64,000 nt of DNA. Origin: Lateolabrax maculatus. Lineage: Eukaryota > Chordata > Actinopteri > Acropomatiformes > Lateolabracidae. The position numbers were made by a program, and so were the translations under genes. This document shows, in pieces, positions 1 to 12,100 of this stretch. The number at the start of each line of letters is the position of its first letter. The stretch's first letter is position 1. The stretch is taken from assembly GCA_031216445.1 (NCBI GenBank), contig CM062213.1, forward strand, positions 1,397,001 to 1,461,000, read 5' to 3'. The notes below the pieces were generated by a model. The model was given only the letters and a program-made list of their open reading frames with translations. It did not search any database and was not told where the DNA came from.

Positions 1-643
1 TTTTCATTACCAATAAAAAATGATCAATATCAGAATATATAAAAAGTAAATGTTATAAAGAAAACATTGGAAATGCTTCTTTGTGTTTGATTGACAGCAG
101 AGGCGACAGACTGAGCAGCTTGTCTGCAGCTCTTCATCTGAACAGCTCAGTGTGGCTGTTCCTATCTCCCTGTAACATTGAAAACTGATCCACCGATCAA
201 ATAATACAGAATGTGTTCATGTCTTGTTGTGTAGACCAGTTTTTAATGAATGAAAACCGCTAACAAAGCGCTGTGAATCTCTGTGACAAATTCACTCCTT
301 TTCCTATAGCTGCTTCACAATAAAAGCTGGTGGAAAACTTTAATGTGAAGCAGCAGCAGGAAATGCTGAGTTTATATCAGCAGCAAATTAACAAAGCTAG
401 AAGTTAGAAGCTACAAAAATGCTGGCAGGTACAAGGTACAGGGTTCAGTTATTTTGAAGCTTTGACCCCAGGAACCAGATTTTCCCTCGCCTCACAAATC
501 CAGGACATAGTCAAACCAAACACCCCAGCCCGTCCACTACGCTCTGCTACTGCCAATCGGCTTCTACTGCCTCACTACAAAAAAACGTAATGTAATGAAA
601 TGTAGCAGGTTACATTTTTGAGGTGTAAGATGTATAGTCTTAC
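1..643 (-). other. Intron of NLR-1 between NACHT and RING exons
   Basis: This stretch matches 11600-12242 of NLR-2 and about 33305-34378 of NLR-3 almost base for base. By that alignment the 5' boundary of the NLR-1 NACHT exon lies about 60 bp beyond the left edge of the window. No coding signal is seen apart from a small LINE fragment at 505-580. Confidence 0.8.
505..580 (+). mobile_element. Short L2-type LINE fragment
   Basis: Plus-strand translation gives a short stretch with PARPLRSATANRLLLP, similar to the segment near the 3' end of L2-clade ORF2 in fish. The same fragment sits at 12104-12178 in NLR-2. NLR-3 has a longer L2 insertion at the matching place. Confidence 0.4.
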
Positions 644-2435
644 TTTGTACAGTGCTGGTCTGACTGGCTGTCTGCAGTCCAGCTCTTGTTCTGGATCTTT
701 CTCCACACTGGGGACAGCAGAAGTCTCCTGATGAAGCAGACTGGTCCCAGTATGAGGTGATGCAGCGTCTGCAGAACCAGTGTCCACAGCTGGTAGAGAC
801 TGGATCCTTCAGGACGTCCTGACACAAAGCACAGCAGGACGGCTGCTCCTCCACAGGAACATGACTCCTCTTCCTCTTTCTGTGAAGACATTTCTTTATT
901 ACTAAAATTATTTGTTCATTGTTGTTGAAAAATATCAGGATTTGTTTCAGATGGTCACAGAGGAGGAAAAGTGTTTTTCTTTCTGTTTGAATTCAGCCTT
1001 CAGTCTGTGATGAAAATGATTGTTCTTTTTATTTCAACTCTCCTTCTTTCATAAACACTAATTAAAATTCTAAAACTTGATGCTTCAGACACATCTTCAG
1101 CCCGGCAGCACAGAAGATCTCTACAATCACCACAGTTTAAAGGTGGGCACCAAGATTAATGTCACCAATTCAGGATCCAACCAAATCTCTCACAATCTCC
1201 CCTTCTGTTCCTGAGTTATGGTGATAAAAATAGCCAGAAAAGTGTTTTTGCAGAACATTATGATGTCACAGTGAAGTTGACCTTTGACCAAGATGGCGCC
1301 ATGGATGGCAGCCTTGGTACTGCGCTCTCTGCTACCTTTCCTGTTTTGTTTATTTGTTTGATTTCCAGCTCTCCCTCTCTGATCACATTCAGCAGGGAGG
1401 AACTTTGAAACCTCCAACTATCCACTGGTCCTGTTTTTCATGAACCTGAAAGTTTTACAGAGCTTTTGGTTGGAGGAGCGACGGCTCTCTATGGGATATC
1501 TGGAGACGCTGACGGGGGAAGCGAGCAGGAGCTCGTTAAACTGCGGCGCCGAGGATTTCAAACTGCGCTGCCGTCAATCCATCTGGCGAATGTCCGCTCT
1601 CTGGCCAACAAGATGGAGGAACTGCTGCTCCTCAACAGAGCAAACACGACTTTAGCAGATCCGCCGCCCTGTGCTTCACTGAAAATATTCTAAAACAGAG
1701 AACTGGTCCAAATCTACATTTGACCAGTTTCTGCCCCTTTTTCATCCTCTGATAACTTTTACAGAAGTGCTGACTGTGGATGTTTGTTCTTCACCTTTAG
1801 GAACAATATATGGTGGACAGAATCTGGCTCAAAGGTCCACTTACTAATGATCCAAAGCAAAGTGTTCATCAAGGTGAGCAAAGCTTTTCTACAAATGCTT
1901 TTTGTGATGATTATATATGATGATATGAACTGATTCAAACTGCATCTGGTGGATCATAACAGCTGATCAGAGGACGAGACAAACGACTGGATGTTAGGAG
2001 GACAAATATAAGTAAATTAATTATGCATTTGAAGCACATTCTTTCTTTTAGTTCAAAATCTTTACACCAACTTCAATGTTACAGCTAAAATATGTGAATA
2101 TTTTATTGAAGTTTAAACTCTGAAATGGAGGTTCTCAGGTGTTTTGCTAAAGAAATAAAATAAGATCCATCTTAGTTTAAAACACTATGTGCACTAATAG
2201 TTCTGCATCATGAATATAAATCTGTTAGCATTTTGTTTTCATCCTCAATGCTTCATCTTCATCTACAGTAAAAACAGTCTCTTACTCTGTGTCTGAGGGT
2301 CCAGGTTCATTACTGAAATCTGGAGGAGGACTTCTGGACCGATCACTCTTCATAGACGGACAGTTGGATCCTGGAGACTCTGCTCTGTCCTCCTCTTCCT
2401 CTCCACAAACACTCATCTTGTGCACTTCAGTCGGC
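644..2435 (-). CDS. NLR-1, 5' coding exons of a RING-FISNA-NACHT-LRR receptor (partial)
   Basis: Two coding exons are visible. Exon 2286-2435 carries the start codon at 2414-2416 and encodes 43 residues (MSVCGEEEED..., then the motif RAESPGSNCPSMKSD). Exon 644-879 (236 nt) encodes a C3HC4 RING finger: CALC, CGHWFCRRC and CPQC provide the zinc ligands. Splice sites are GT-AG and phases fit (131 coding nt ending in two codon bases, RING exon with one base on either side). The NACHT and LRR exons must lie left of the window. The family is the teleost NLRC3-like or NLRP12-like group, cytosolic sensors with a NACHT switch. RING-mediated ubiquitin ligase activity is possible but inferred. The gene is nearly identical to NLR-2 and NLR-3, so it is a recent tandem paralogue. 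Confidence 0.85.
1430..1693 (+). mobile_element. LINE endonuclease-domain 5' fragment (Rex/L2-like)
   Basis: The plus-strand frame contains ALPSIHLANVRSLANKMEEL, the conserved start of the apurinic-type endonuclease of Rex/L2/CR1-like LINEs, and decays soon after. It lies in the RING to first-exon intron. The same fragment occurs at 13020-13283 and 35161-35424, and a clipped copy at 20028-20128, so the insertion predates the gene duplications. Confidence 0.6.
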
Positions 2436-3015
2436 CTGAGAGGTAAAACAGTAGCACTGACTGTGAGCTCAGAGCACAAGAATGAGGAAAAACCAGTCTG
2501 TTCAAGACACTAAGGGCTTTTCCCACAGGTAAAATGGAGTTAATGAAATGTCACCGAGGTCTTTAAAATGTTAAGTGCCTTGTTTAAAAGTTGGTAGGAT
2601 AAAATTAAAGGACATACAATGTCAAACAAACATTTAAGGAAAGAGCTTCAAAACTGTCATCAGAGTTTACCCAAAGGGAAACCTTTTTGGAATTCACAAC
2701 TAGATCATTTCCACATGTATTGATATAGATAATAAATGCTTCTTCTGTTGTGCTGAGCCAGAAACACTTCATCTGTGTTTTAAACAGACATGGAGAGGTT
2801 TGTATACAACAACTGCAGCTTTTAGTTAATGCGTATCAGTCTGAAACCTAAGAGCGACAGAACGCCGTCCTGTCAGAAGTACCTCAAACACATATTTCTT
2901 ATCAACATAAAGTTTAAGTGCAGTGGTTTGTTTTTCCTTTAGAGAAAAGTGTTGTAGTAAAACTGACTCAGAGACTCTGACGGTAAAATCATAAACATGT
3001 TGGATTAACACTCAC
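2436..3015 (-). other. Intron 1 of NLR-1
   Basis: Non-coding sequence between the first coding exon and the 5'UTR exon. It aligns closely with 20754-21333 and with the pieces of NLR-2 intron 1 outside its insertions. No gene is seen. Confidence 0.7.
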
Positions 3016-3150
3016 CTGCCTCACTTCAGTTTTCTCCTTCTGCTCTGTCACTCAAAATGGAGTCTGACTGACTGACTGAACACCTTTAGCTCCAGGTTCC
3101 CTCCCTGTTCTCCTGTACCTGGATCACCTGCTCAGTGTGGCTCCTCCCCC
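3016..3150 (-). other. 5'UTR exon and promoter-proximal region of NLR-1
   Basis: This segment has near-identical copies at 17001-17137, 21334-21470 and 48294-48427, with a diverged one at 45370-45475. It ends at a consensus donor (GAGGCAG followed by GTGAGTG on the minus strand), and the following exon in each gene starts after CTCTCAG with a short leader and ATG. It is therefore the probable non-coding first exon. The transcription start is inferred only from where conservation ends near the GGAGGAG-rich segment. Confidence 0.55.
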
Positions 3151-3280
3151 TCTTGTTGTGTGTGAGTGTGTGTGTTTGTGTGTTATGTGTGGTCAAAATG
3201 TTAATACTTAAATGATGTTTAAATTATGTAAATAATCTGTTTTGTTTACAACTAAAGTGCTTTAAACTAAATTAAATGAA

Positions 3281-4130
3281 CATTTCTCATCATTTTCTTC
3301 AGAACAGGGTCCTTCAGTGTCTCTGTGGCTGTCTGCGATAACTGTTCCTGTGTGGAGGGAAACGCTGCGTAGGCCATGTCCACATGAGGAGCCACATCCT
3401 CTCCTGACTCATTGTGGCGTGGGTCACACGATGCATCCCTGGACAGCATATCCACTATGAACAGTCGTGTTCCTGGCACATATGTGAGCTCATAATCATA
3501 AAGGAGCTGTATCCAGGGCGACATGTCACACAGGTTTTCCTTCGAGCAGTGGTTTATGGTCTGTTGATGTCCATAGATGTAGGGATGACTTTTTTCACAT
3601 CCAAAAGCCAACTCAAGACACTCCTTTTCGATTTGTGCGTATCTGCACTCTGTAGCCGTCACGGAGCGCGATGCATACGCCACTGGTCACCATGCTCCCA
3701 CCTCTTCCTGCAGAAGGACAGCCCCTAAACCATCCCCGAGGCACCCGTACACACCTTTGTTCTCTTATCAGGGCAGAAAAACTTCAGTAGGGGTTCAGTT
3801 GCTTGAACAAGTAGCAGCTCCTTCTATTCTGTCTCATGTTTATGTCCCCATAGAACTCTGATTCTTGATGTAACAGTTTTTTTAGATTAGCAGTTACATT
3901 TGTCCTTTGGCTTTTCCATGTTGTACATGGCTTTTATTTTTGCCTTCTTGTCTGGTTGGACCCCTTCTGTGGTGATCTTGTCCCCAAAGAACTTGATATC
4001 GCTGACACTGAACTGTCATTTTTCCCTGTTTAGTTTGAGTGTTTTCTCCAGTCTGGTGTCAGGCTCCTTTTAAGTGCAGCCCCATACGACCAGATCATCC
4101 ACGTACACCCGCACACCGTCCAGACCCTCA
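3281..4130 (-). mobile_element. Ty3/gypsy retrotransposon relic (RNase H and RT part)
   Basis: The minus-strand frame at 3267-3683 matches the RNase H-like region after a gypsy reverse transcriptase (MAYASRSVTATECRYAQIEK at its start, then a YVPG...DMLSRD stretch). Sequence up to about 4130 continues into a decayed RT. The integrase part seen in the 17390-19650 copy is missing here, and no LTRs are recognised. It lies just upstream of the NLR-1 5'UTR exon. Confidence 0.7.
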
Positions 4131-5100
4131 ATAAATAATAGTATTGTTTATGCAAAAATAAAAACTTTTATTATATGAGACAACAGAACTAACATACATA
4201 ATCTTAATCATAACAAGGACTTATATATTTCATATATGTTTAGATTAATTTCAAGTCAAAATTAAACAAATATGTAATAAGTTATTAAAATGTTCTGGTG
4301 TTCAGTGTGTGACCAAAGTTTAATACAAACCTGGAATTTTCACCAAAATCTAGAGATATAATAACAATAATAATTATCTAAGATATTTCAGTAACTAAGA
4401 GAGACTCTAATCAGTGTTTTTATATCCAAAATTAACTAGAAAAATAAAGATAAATATAATATATAACACAGAACTAATCTGCGGAGGCACTTTGGCTTCA
4501 GAATATCTGAGTGAATAAATAAAAAAAGACCAGGGCCTCATTTATAAACATGAAGCAAAAGTGTGAAACTGTGTGAGATTGATACCACAGTGTACAAGAA
4601 ATCTAAATATCACCTCTCATGTATCATATATGAAGGTTTGTTTGCAAAAATGGATAAAAGCCGTTCTTACAATGAATTAACAAACACCTGTTTGGTTGAG
4701 CCTCCTCGGTGTCATGTCATCTACATCAGGATTATATCAAATAAAACATTCTTATGTGGTTTAAACATTATAAACTCATACTGACATGATTCTATCCTAC
4801 CACAACTGAAACCGCAGCCTGAAGTAGAGCTCTAGCAAGATTTATATTTCCACAATTTTACATAATATCAGATTATTAATCCTCAATTACTGATTAGAAT
4901 TGAAAAAAAACAAACAAGAAATACATAATTCTTTCTGAAACATTAAGGCACAGACAAAAACTTCGGTTTTACGTTTCGGAAATTTCTTTTTTAGCCTCTC
5001 TGGTTGCGTTTGCCTTGATCGTCTTCATGCAGTCGGCATGAGTGAATATTAAATGAAGGGCGTTTCACTGTCTATTTATAGGCAAATATGGGCGTTACAT
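4131..5100. other. NLR-2 3' flank, no gene seen
   Basis: AT-rich sequence that aligns with about 24210-25760, the 3' flank of NLR-3. A minus-strand AATAAA (plus tttatt at 4167-4172) is conserved in the paralogous flank at 24233-24238 and could be a distal polyadenylation signal. Between about 4950 and 5000 the two flanks differ by a replacement of roughly 0.6 kb. Confidence 0.6.
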
Positions 5101-5103
5101 GAA

Positions 5104-5255
5104 GCGAGCAAAGGTGCGCCACATTTGGAGTTGATTGTGATTTATAAAGGGAAACTTTCTAAAGGGAGTTGTCTCCACTTGTTGTGATTCCTCTGTCAGT
5201 CCCTGCTGGATGAACTCCACCTCCCAGTAACATGGCCCAGTCACAGCTGCTGCTT
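5104..5255 (-). pseudogene. B30.2 (PRY-SPRY) relic downstream of NLR-2
   Basis: Minus-strand translation at 5212-5244 reads VTGPCYWEVEF, which matches the hallmark at the PRY-SPRY junction of fish TRIM and NLR proteins (LTGRxYWEVEW). The frame then degenerates and stops near 5104, and stop codons lie just upstream. A full B30.2 needs about 170 residues, so this is a truncated fossil. The matching copy downstream of NLR-3 is at 25846-25878. Confidence 0.5.
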
Positions 5256-5332
5256 CAACCTCTGTGGATCATCAGGACACAGCTGATCCTCTCAACACCT
5301 CCACCTTTCTGATCCTCTCACTCTGACAGAGA

Positions 5333-6046
5333 TCACTCCCAGCTGAGGAGAGAAGAAGACAGACAGCAGAAGTCATGAATCAGTGTTTACAGAGACTCCC
5401 TCCATCAGCTGTCAGTCAGTGATGCAGCACATCCAGTATAAAGACCAGCAGGGACTTCAGTCCTGTTCAGACCAGAAGGGGGGGGGGGGGGGGGGGGGGG
5501 GTTTACAGGAAATACTGGATCTTTGCTTTGAGACTAACTGTGTTTAGTACAATACTGCTGAGACCAGCAGGGACCGACTCCAACCCTCTACTGACCTCAG
5601 AGTCTCCAGTCTACAGTGTGGACTCTCCAGTCCAGCAGACAGCAGCTTCACTCCTGAATCCTGCAGCTTGTTTCCACTCAGCTCCAGCTCTCTCAGATGG
5701 GAGGGGTTGGACTTCAGAGCTGAGGCCAGAGAAGCACAGCTGATCTCTGACAAACTGCAGAACCTCAATCTGAATAAAGAATAAATGATGGAGATAAAAA
5801 TCCATTTATAATCCAATCAGATGTGTTCAGGTTTTAAATGTGCAGCTCAACATTACTATGTCCTAATCAATGAGCTTTTCCCTAAAATGAGTAGAGAGAC
5901 TTTGTCATTGTGTTATTGTGGATCATCATCATGTCAGCCTTCTACAGACATCATCCAAATGTCAGCACAACATTCATACACCTATTCATGTCAACACAGA
6001 TTAATAACATGCTGCTGATCTCAGTCAAGCCTGGAATCAGACCATC

Positions 6047-6105
<59 letters not shown>

Positions 6106-9100
6106 AACGATCAGACATTATTTGTTAAAACACATTGAAATTAAACCTGAGTTCAGAGGATCTTCTGTATACAGATGTGACCATTTACCAACAATTAGAA
6201 ACATTCATTTACTTTAACAACTAACAGAGGACATTTTCTACAGTTTCTTTAAGGAACACAAGTCTTTTGTGACTAAATTTAATACAAGAAACATGAAAAT
6301 ATGAACAAAAAATGATAATTAAACATATGAGATCTATAATCGTAACAGAGTCAGTGAACTGACCTCAGAGTCTCCAGTCTACAGTGTGGACACTCCAGAA
6401 AACCACACAGCAGCTTCACTCCTGAATCCTGCAGCTTGTTTCCACTCAGCTCCAGCTCTCTCAGATGGGAGGGGTTGGACTTCAGAGCTGAGGCCAGAGA
6501 ATCGCAGCTGATCTCTGACAAACTACAGCCCCTCAATCTGAATAAAGAATAAATAATGTGACTTTAGAAGACAGTGTTCCTGCTTGAAATCCTTCAGTGT
6601 TTAATAATCTGTTCAGAGCTGAAGAAGGTTTAGAATATAGAAGTTTAGAAAATGAAACTCCAAACACCTGAACCCAACAGGATGCAGGTTCAACACTGTA
6701 AAATACAAACAGTGAAGAAGAGCTCTCATTAATATTAATGACAACATGCTGCTGATTCAATAAAGACGTAGTGACTTCACCTCTTAACCTCTGCCAGCTC
6801 CACCAGTCGCTCCATCTATACAAACTCATGTTGTTCAATAAAACACAAATAAAAACCCACATAAATTAATTTAAGATTTGACTCAAGATCCCAAAGTTTC
6901 TAAAGATGCCAAAGATGTCTGGAAGAACTTGGGGGAAATATGAACAAAAGACATCAACAATGTTTCCTTTAGGAAAAGTGGAGTCATAAAATCAAATCTT
7001 CTTCAGTTTAAACTACTCAGTTATTTTAAGCATCATATAGTTTCATAAACATGTTGGAAAAAGAAAATACTGAATATTCAGATACTGAAGATGTAGATCA
7101 GTATAATATCAGCCTGATGCAGTTTAGTGTCAACACGACTTTCACATCATAATAATCTCAGCACAGAAAGAAAAAATGGAGTCTGACCTCTGAGTCTCCA
7201 GTCTACAGTGTGGACTCTCCAGAAAACCACACAGCAGCTTCACTCCTGAATCCTGCAGCTCGTTGTAGCTCAGCTGCAGCTCTCTCAGATGGGAGGGGTT
7301 GGACTTCAGAGCTGAGGCCAGAGAAGCACAGCTGATCTCTGACAAACTGCAGCGACTCAATCTGAATAAAGAATAAATAATGTGACTTTAGAAGACAATG
7401 TTCCTGCTTGAAATCCTTCAGTGTTTAATAATCTGTTCAGAGCTGAAGAAGGTTTAGAATGTATAATCTGCAGGATCTTTGGAGAAATGTGAACAAAAGA
7501 CATCTGAATTATCCAGGGTAGATTTGGCTTGTTATATAAAGGTCTTAAATGTGCAGGTCAACATTGCTATAGTCAATAGACTAAACCACTAAAGAAGAAA
7601 ACAGAGTTTAGCATTCAAATACTGAAGATGTGGATCAGTATAATAGCAGCCTGAAGCAGTTTAGTGTCAGCAAGACTTTCACATCATATTAATCTCAGCA
7701 CAGAAGGAACAAATGGTGTCTGACCTCAGAGTCTCCAGTCTACAGTGTGGACTCTCCAGTCCAGCAGACAGCAGCTTCACTCCTGAATCCTGCAGCTTGT
7801 TGTCACTCAGGTCCAGCTCTCTCAGATGGGAGGGGTTGGACTTCAGAGCTGAGGCCAGAGAAGCACAGCTGATCTCTGACAAACTGCAGCCCCTCAATCT
7901 GAATAAAGAATATGATGGAGATAAAAATCAATTTATAATCCAATCAGATGTGTTCAGGTTTTAAATGTGCAGCTCAACATTACTATGTCCTATTCAATGA
8001 GCTTTTCCCTAAATTGAGTAGAGAGACTTTGTCATTGTGTTATTGTGGATCATCATCATGTCAGCCTTCTACAGATATCATCCAAATGTCAGCACAACAT
8101 TCATACACCTATTCATGTCAACACAGATTAATAACATGCTGCTGATCTCAGTCAAGGCTGGAATGATGATCAAATCAGACATAGTGTTACTTTTATTTCT
8201 TTCATTTTCTTCTGTTTCTTCTAATTCATAACAATCATGTGGCATTTTATTAAAAGTGCTAAGACTGATGCTTCCTGTAGTATTCCAAAATGGCCAATAT
8301 GAAATAAATAATAATTTAACTAAATACAAAACTTTACAAACACTTTAACACCTGTAGCACTTCTGAAGCCTTCATTTCAAACCACAGATTTCAACTTTCC
8401 TCATCACCACTGTCATATCCATCAACACAGCTGACTGACTGTGAGCTTCATCCTCAGTCATCTTTATAACTGGATCAAATGTGCACTGAGCAAAGTGGGA
8501 TGCATGTTTTCTTAATCTTAAATGTAACCTAGTACCTTCCTGTATAGTGTAGTGTTTGTTGAGTCAGAACACAAAGTGACATCATTTTCTGGATGTAAGC
8601 ATCATTATATGTTGAAGTATCACCTGTCGTTGGTGACAGATCTTTAAATCAGATACTTTAGACAGCTGCATTTGAAAATAGGCTTCACTCTTTCTCTATG
8701 CTCAAAATGCGTTGAACTTCTGTTACACGTTTTAAATATTGATTTAATTTAGCAGAACATTGAAGGATAAATCCAACAGTTTCCTTAACAACATGAATCC
8801 AATTTACATAGTACAGACTACATTTGGAGCCAAACATTTCAGACTGACAAACTGAAACAAACTGAAGAAAATGTAAAATCTCTGTTATGGTTTGAAACAC
8901 ACTGTACAAGGGTAAAATACACTACATGAACTGACCTCAGTGTTTCCAGTCTACAGTGTGGACTCTCCAGTCCAGCAGACAGCAGCTTCACTCCTGAATC
9001 CTGCAGGTCATTGTGACTCAGATCCAGCTCTCTCAGATGGGAGGGGTTGGACTTCAGAGCTGAGGCCACAACTTCACAGTGAGTCTCTGAGAGTCCAAGG

Positions 9101-12100
9101 TCAGAAAGTCTGTGAATACAGAGAATATAAAAGTATAAGTATAATAAAATCTGACAATATAAACATGTCATATTTTGGTTAACAGGCTGTGTCGATTTGT
9201 GTTTGTCAAACTTTATTTTAACATGTTCAAGGAGCTGTAAAATAACTACAGGTTGTAACTACACTCGTATGTATTCACCTCAGTCATGTGCTTGCATGTA
9301 CTTTGTTCAACTTTGATGCATCTAATTATGTCACTCCATCTGCTTTTCATCTCCCATTCAAATAAGTGAATGACTCTTATTGCATTAATAGTATAATTAG
9401 TACTAAAGATTGTATTATTATAATTTTATGGATAAAAAGAAGTTTTTTTCCACGTTCAGCTGTTCAGTAATATAATTTCTTCTCTGAGCTTGGTGGACTG
9501 AACTGAACCTACTGAGCTCTCCCTCAGTCCCAGAATACTGCTATTTTCTCTGCATGTCTGGGCTTTATTTTTGTAGACATTTGAAGGAGTAACACATCTG
9601 TAATTATTTCAATGAACAGGTTTATTACTAGTTTGAGAAAACTTTTATAATTTTATAATTATATAACCTTTGTACAAGGGTGTATCTTTAATACTGATGG
9701 CTTCAGCTTTATGTTGCTTTATAGTGTTGATAATCACATCTGGACCTACCGAGCCTTTCTGCAGTTCCTCACAGCTGGAATCAGTCTTAGTCGTCCCTCC
9801 ACTGATGTGTTGTACTTCGTCAGGTCCAACTCATCCAGAACCTCCTCTGACATCTGCAGCATGTAGGCCAGAGCTGAGCAGTGGATCACAGAGAGTCTCA
9901 CCTCTGATCTCTTGTCTGACTTCAGGAACTCTTGGATCTCCTGATGTACTGAGTGGTCGTTCATCTCCAACAGGCAGTGGAAGATGTTGATGCTTCTGTC
10001 AGGAGATATTTCATCACTGTTCATCTCCTTCAGGTTGTTGATGGCTCTCTGGATGGTTTCTGGACTGTTGTCTGTCCGACCCAGCAGGCCTCCTAAGAGT
10101 GTCTGGTTGGACTCCAGAGAGAGGCCATGAAGGAAGCGGACAAACAGGTCCAGGTGGCCATTTTCACTCCTTAAGGATTTCTCCATGGCTCTCCACAGGA
10201 AGACATCCAGCGATGAATCAACATGTTTTTTCCCCAAAAAAGCCTCCAGTACCTTTCTGTTCCTGTTGGTGTGACAGTGGAACATGTAGACTGCAGCCAG
10301 AAACTCCTGAATGCTCAGATGAACAAAGCAGTAGACTGATTTCTGGAAGATCACATTCTCTCTCTTGAAGATCTCTGTACAAACTCCTGAGTACACCGAG
10401 GCCTCTGTGACATCAAGACCAACCTGCTCCAGGTCTTCTTGGTAGAACATGATGTTTCCTTTCTCCAGCTGTTCAAACGCCAGCCTCCCCAGCTTCAGAA
10501 GAACTTTCCTGTCAGCCTCCTTCAGCTTCTGTGGACTCGTCTCATGTCCCTCATCATACTTCTGCTTCTTCCTCTTTGTCTGAACCAGCAGGAAGTATGA
10601 GTACATGTCAGTCAGGGTCTTGGGCAGCTCTCCTCTCTGGTCTGTAGTCAACATGTGCTCCAGAACTGTAGCAGTGATCCAGCAGAAGACTGGGATTAGA
10701 CACATGATGTGGAGGCTCCTGGAGGTCTTGATGTGTGAGATGATTCTGCTGGACAGATCTTCATCACTGATCCTCCTCCTGAAGTACTCCTCCTTCTGGG
10801 CATCAGTAAAGCCTCGTACTTCTGTTACCCTGTCAACACATGAAGGAGGGATCTGATTGGCTGCTGCAGGTCTGGAAGTTATCCAGACGAGAGCCGAGGG
10901 AAGCAGATTTCCCTCGATGAGGTTTGTCAGCAGCACGTTGACTGATGACTCCTGTGTGACATCAGACACGACCTCCTTGTTGTGGAAATCCAGTGAAAGT
11001 CTGCTTTCATCCAGGCCGTCAAAGATGAACAACAGTTTACAGACAGCGAGCTTCTCTGCTGGGACCTTCTGTAATGTTGGATGGAAAACATGGAGCAGCC
11101 TGAGAAGACTGTACTGCTCATCTTTGATCAGGTTCAGCTCCCTGAACGAAAGCAGAACCACCACACTGATATCTTGGTTTTCCAAGCCCTCTGCCCAGTC
11201 CAGAGTGAACTTCTGCACTGAGAAGGTTTTTCCAACGCCAGCGACGCCGTTCGTCAGAACGACTCTGACGTGTCTCTGTTGGCCAGGTAAGGCTTTAAAG
11301 ATGTTGCTGCACTTGATTGGAGTGTCATGGAGGGTCTCCATCTTGGAAGCTGTCTCCAGCTGCCTCACCTCATGTTGGGTATTAACCTCTTCACTCTGTC
11401 CCTCTGTGATGTAGAGCTCAGTGTAGATCCTGTTGAGGAGGGTTCCACTTCCTGCTTCATCAGGTCCTTCAGTCACACGTTCACATCTCCTCCTCAGACT
11501 GATTTTATGTTCATCTAAAACCTTCTGCAGACCACCACTCACTGAAAAAGAGAGAAAGGTTTGAGACCAGATGAAGAACATTCGCCAATCTGCTGATTAT
11601 TTTCATTACCAATAAAAAATGATCAATATCAGAATATATAAAAAGTAAATGTTATAAAGAAAACATTGGAAATGCTTCTTTGTGTTTGATTGACAGCAGA
11701 GGCGACAGACTGAGCAGCTTGTCTGCAGCTCTTCATCTGAACAGCTCAGTGTGGCTGTTCCTATCTCCCTGTAACATTGAAAACTGATCCACCGATCAAA
11801 TAATACAGAATGTGTTCATGTCTTGTTGTGTAGACCAGTTTTTAATGAATGAAAACCGCTAACAAAGCGCTGTGAATCTCTGTGACAAATTCACTCCTTT
11901 TCCTATAGCTGCTTCACAATAAAAGCTGGTGGAAAACTTTAATGTGAAGCAGCAGCAGGAAATGCTGAGTTTATATCAGCAGCAAATTAACAAAGCTAGA
12001 AGTTAGAAGCTACAAAAATGCTGGCAGGTACAAGGTACAGGGTTCAGTTATTTTGAAGCTTTGACCCCAGGAACCAGATTTTCCCTCGCCTCACAAATCC

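Noticed and set aside
1190..1417. Minus-strand frame with KFLPAECDQRG, also at 12789 and 34921
   Set aside because: It lies in the RING to first-exon intron, overlaps LINE-derived DNA, has no splice fit, and varies in length between copies.
2826..3011. Minus-strand 61-codon frame repeated at 16811 and 21144
   Set aside because: It is identical only because the module is duplicated, and it sits in intron 1 right behind the 5'UTR donor.
7713..7964. Plus-strand frames over LRR exons
   Set aside because: Mirror frames of the LRR exons; the minus-strand reading has the leucine pattern and splice sites.
10857..11414. Plus-strand open frame of 185 codons
   Set aside because: It is the antisense of the NACHT exon, whose minus-strand frame has clear Walker motifs. 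The NLR-3 copy has the same shadow at 32561-33118.
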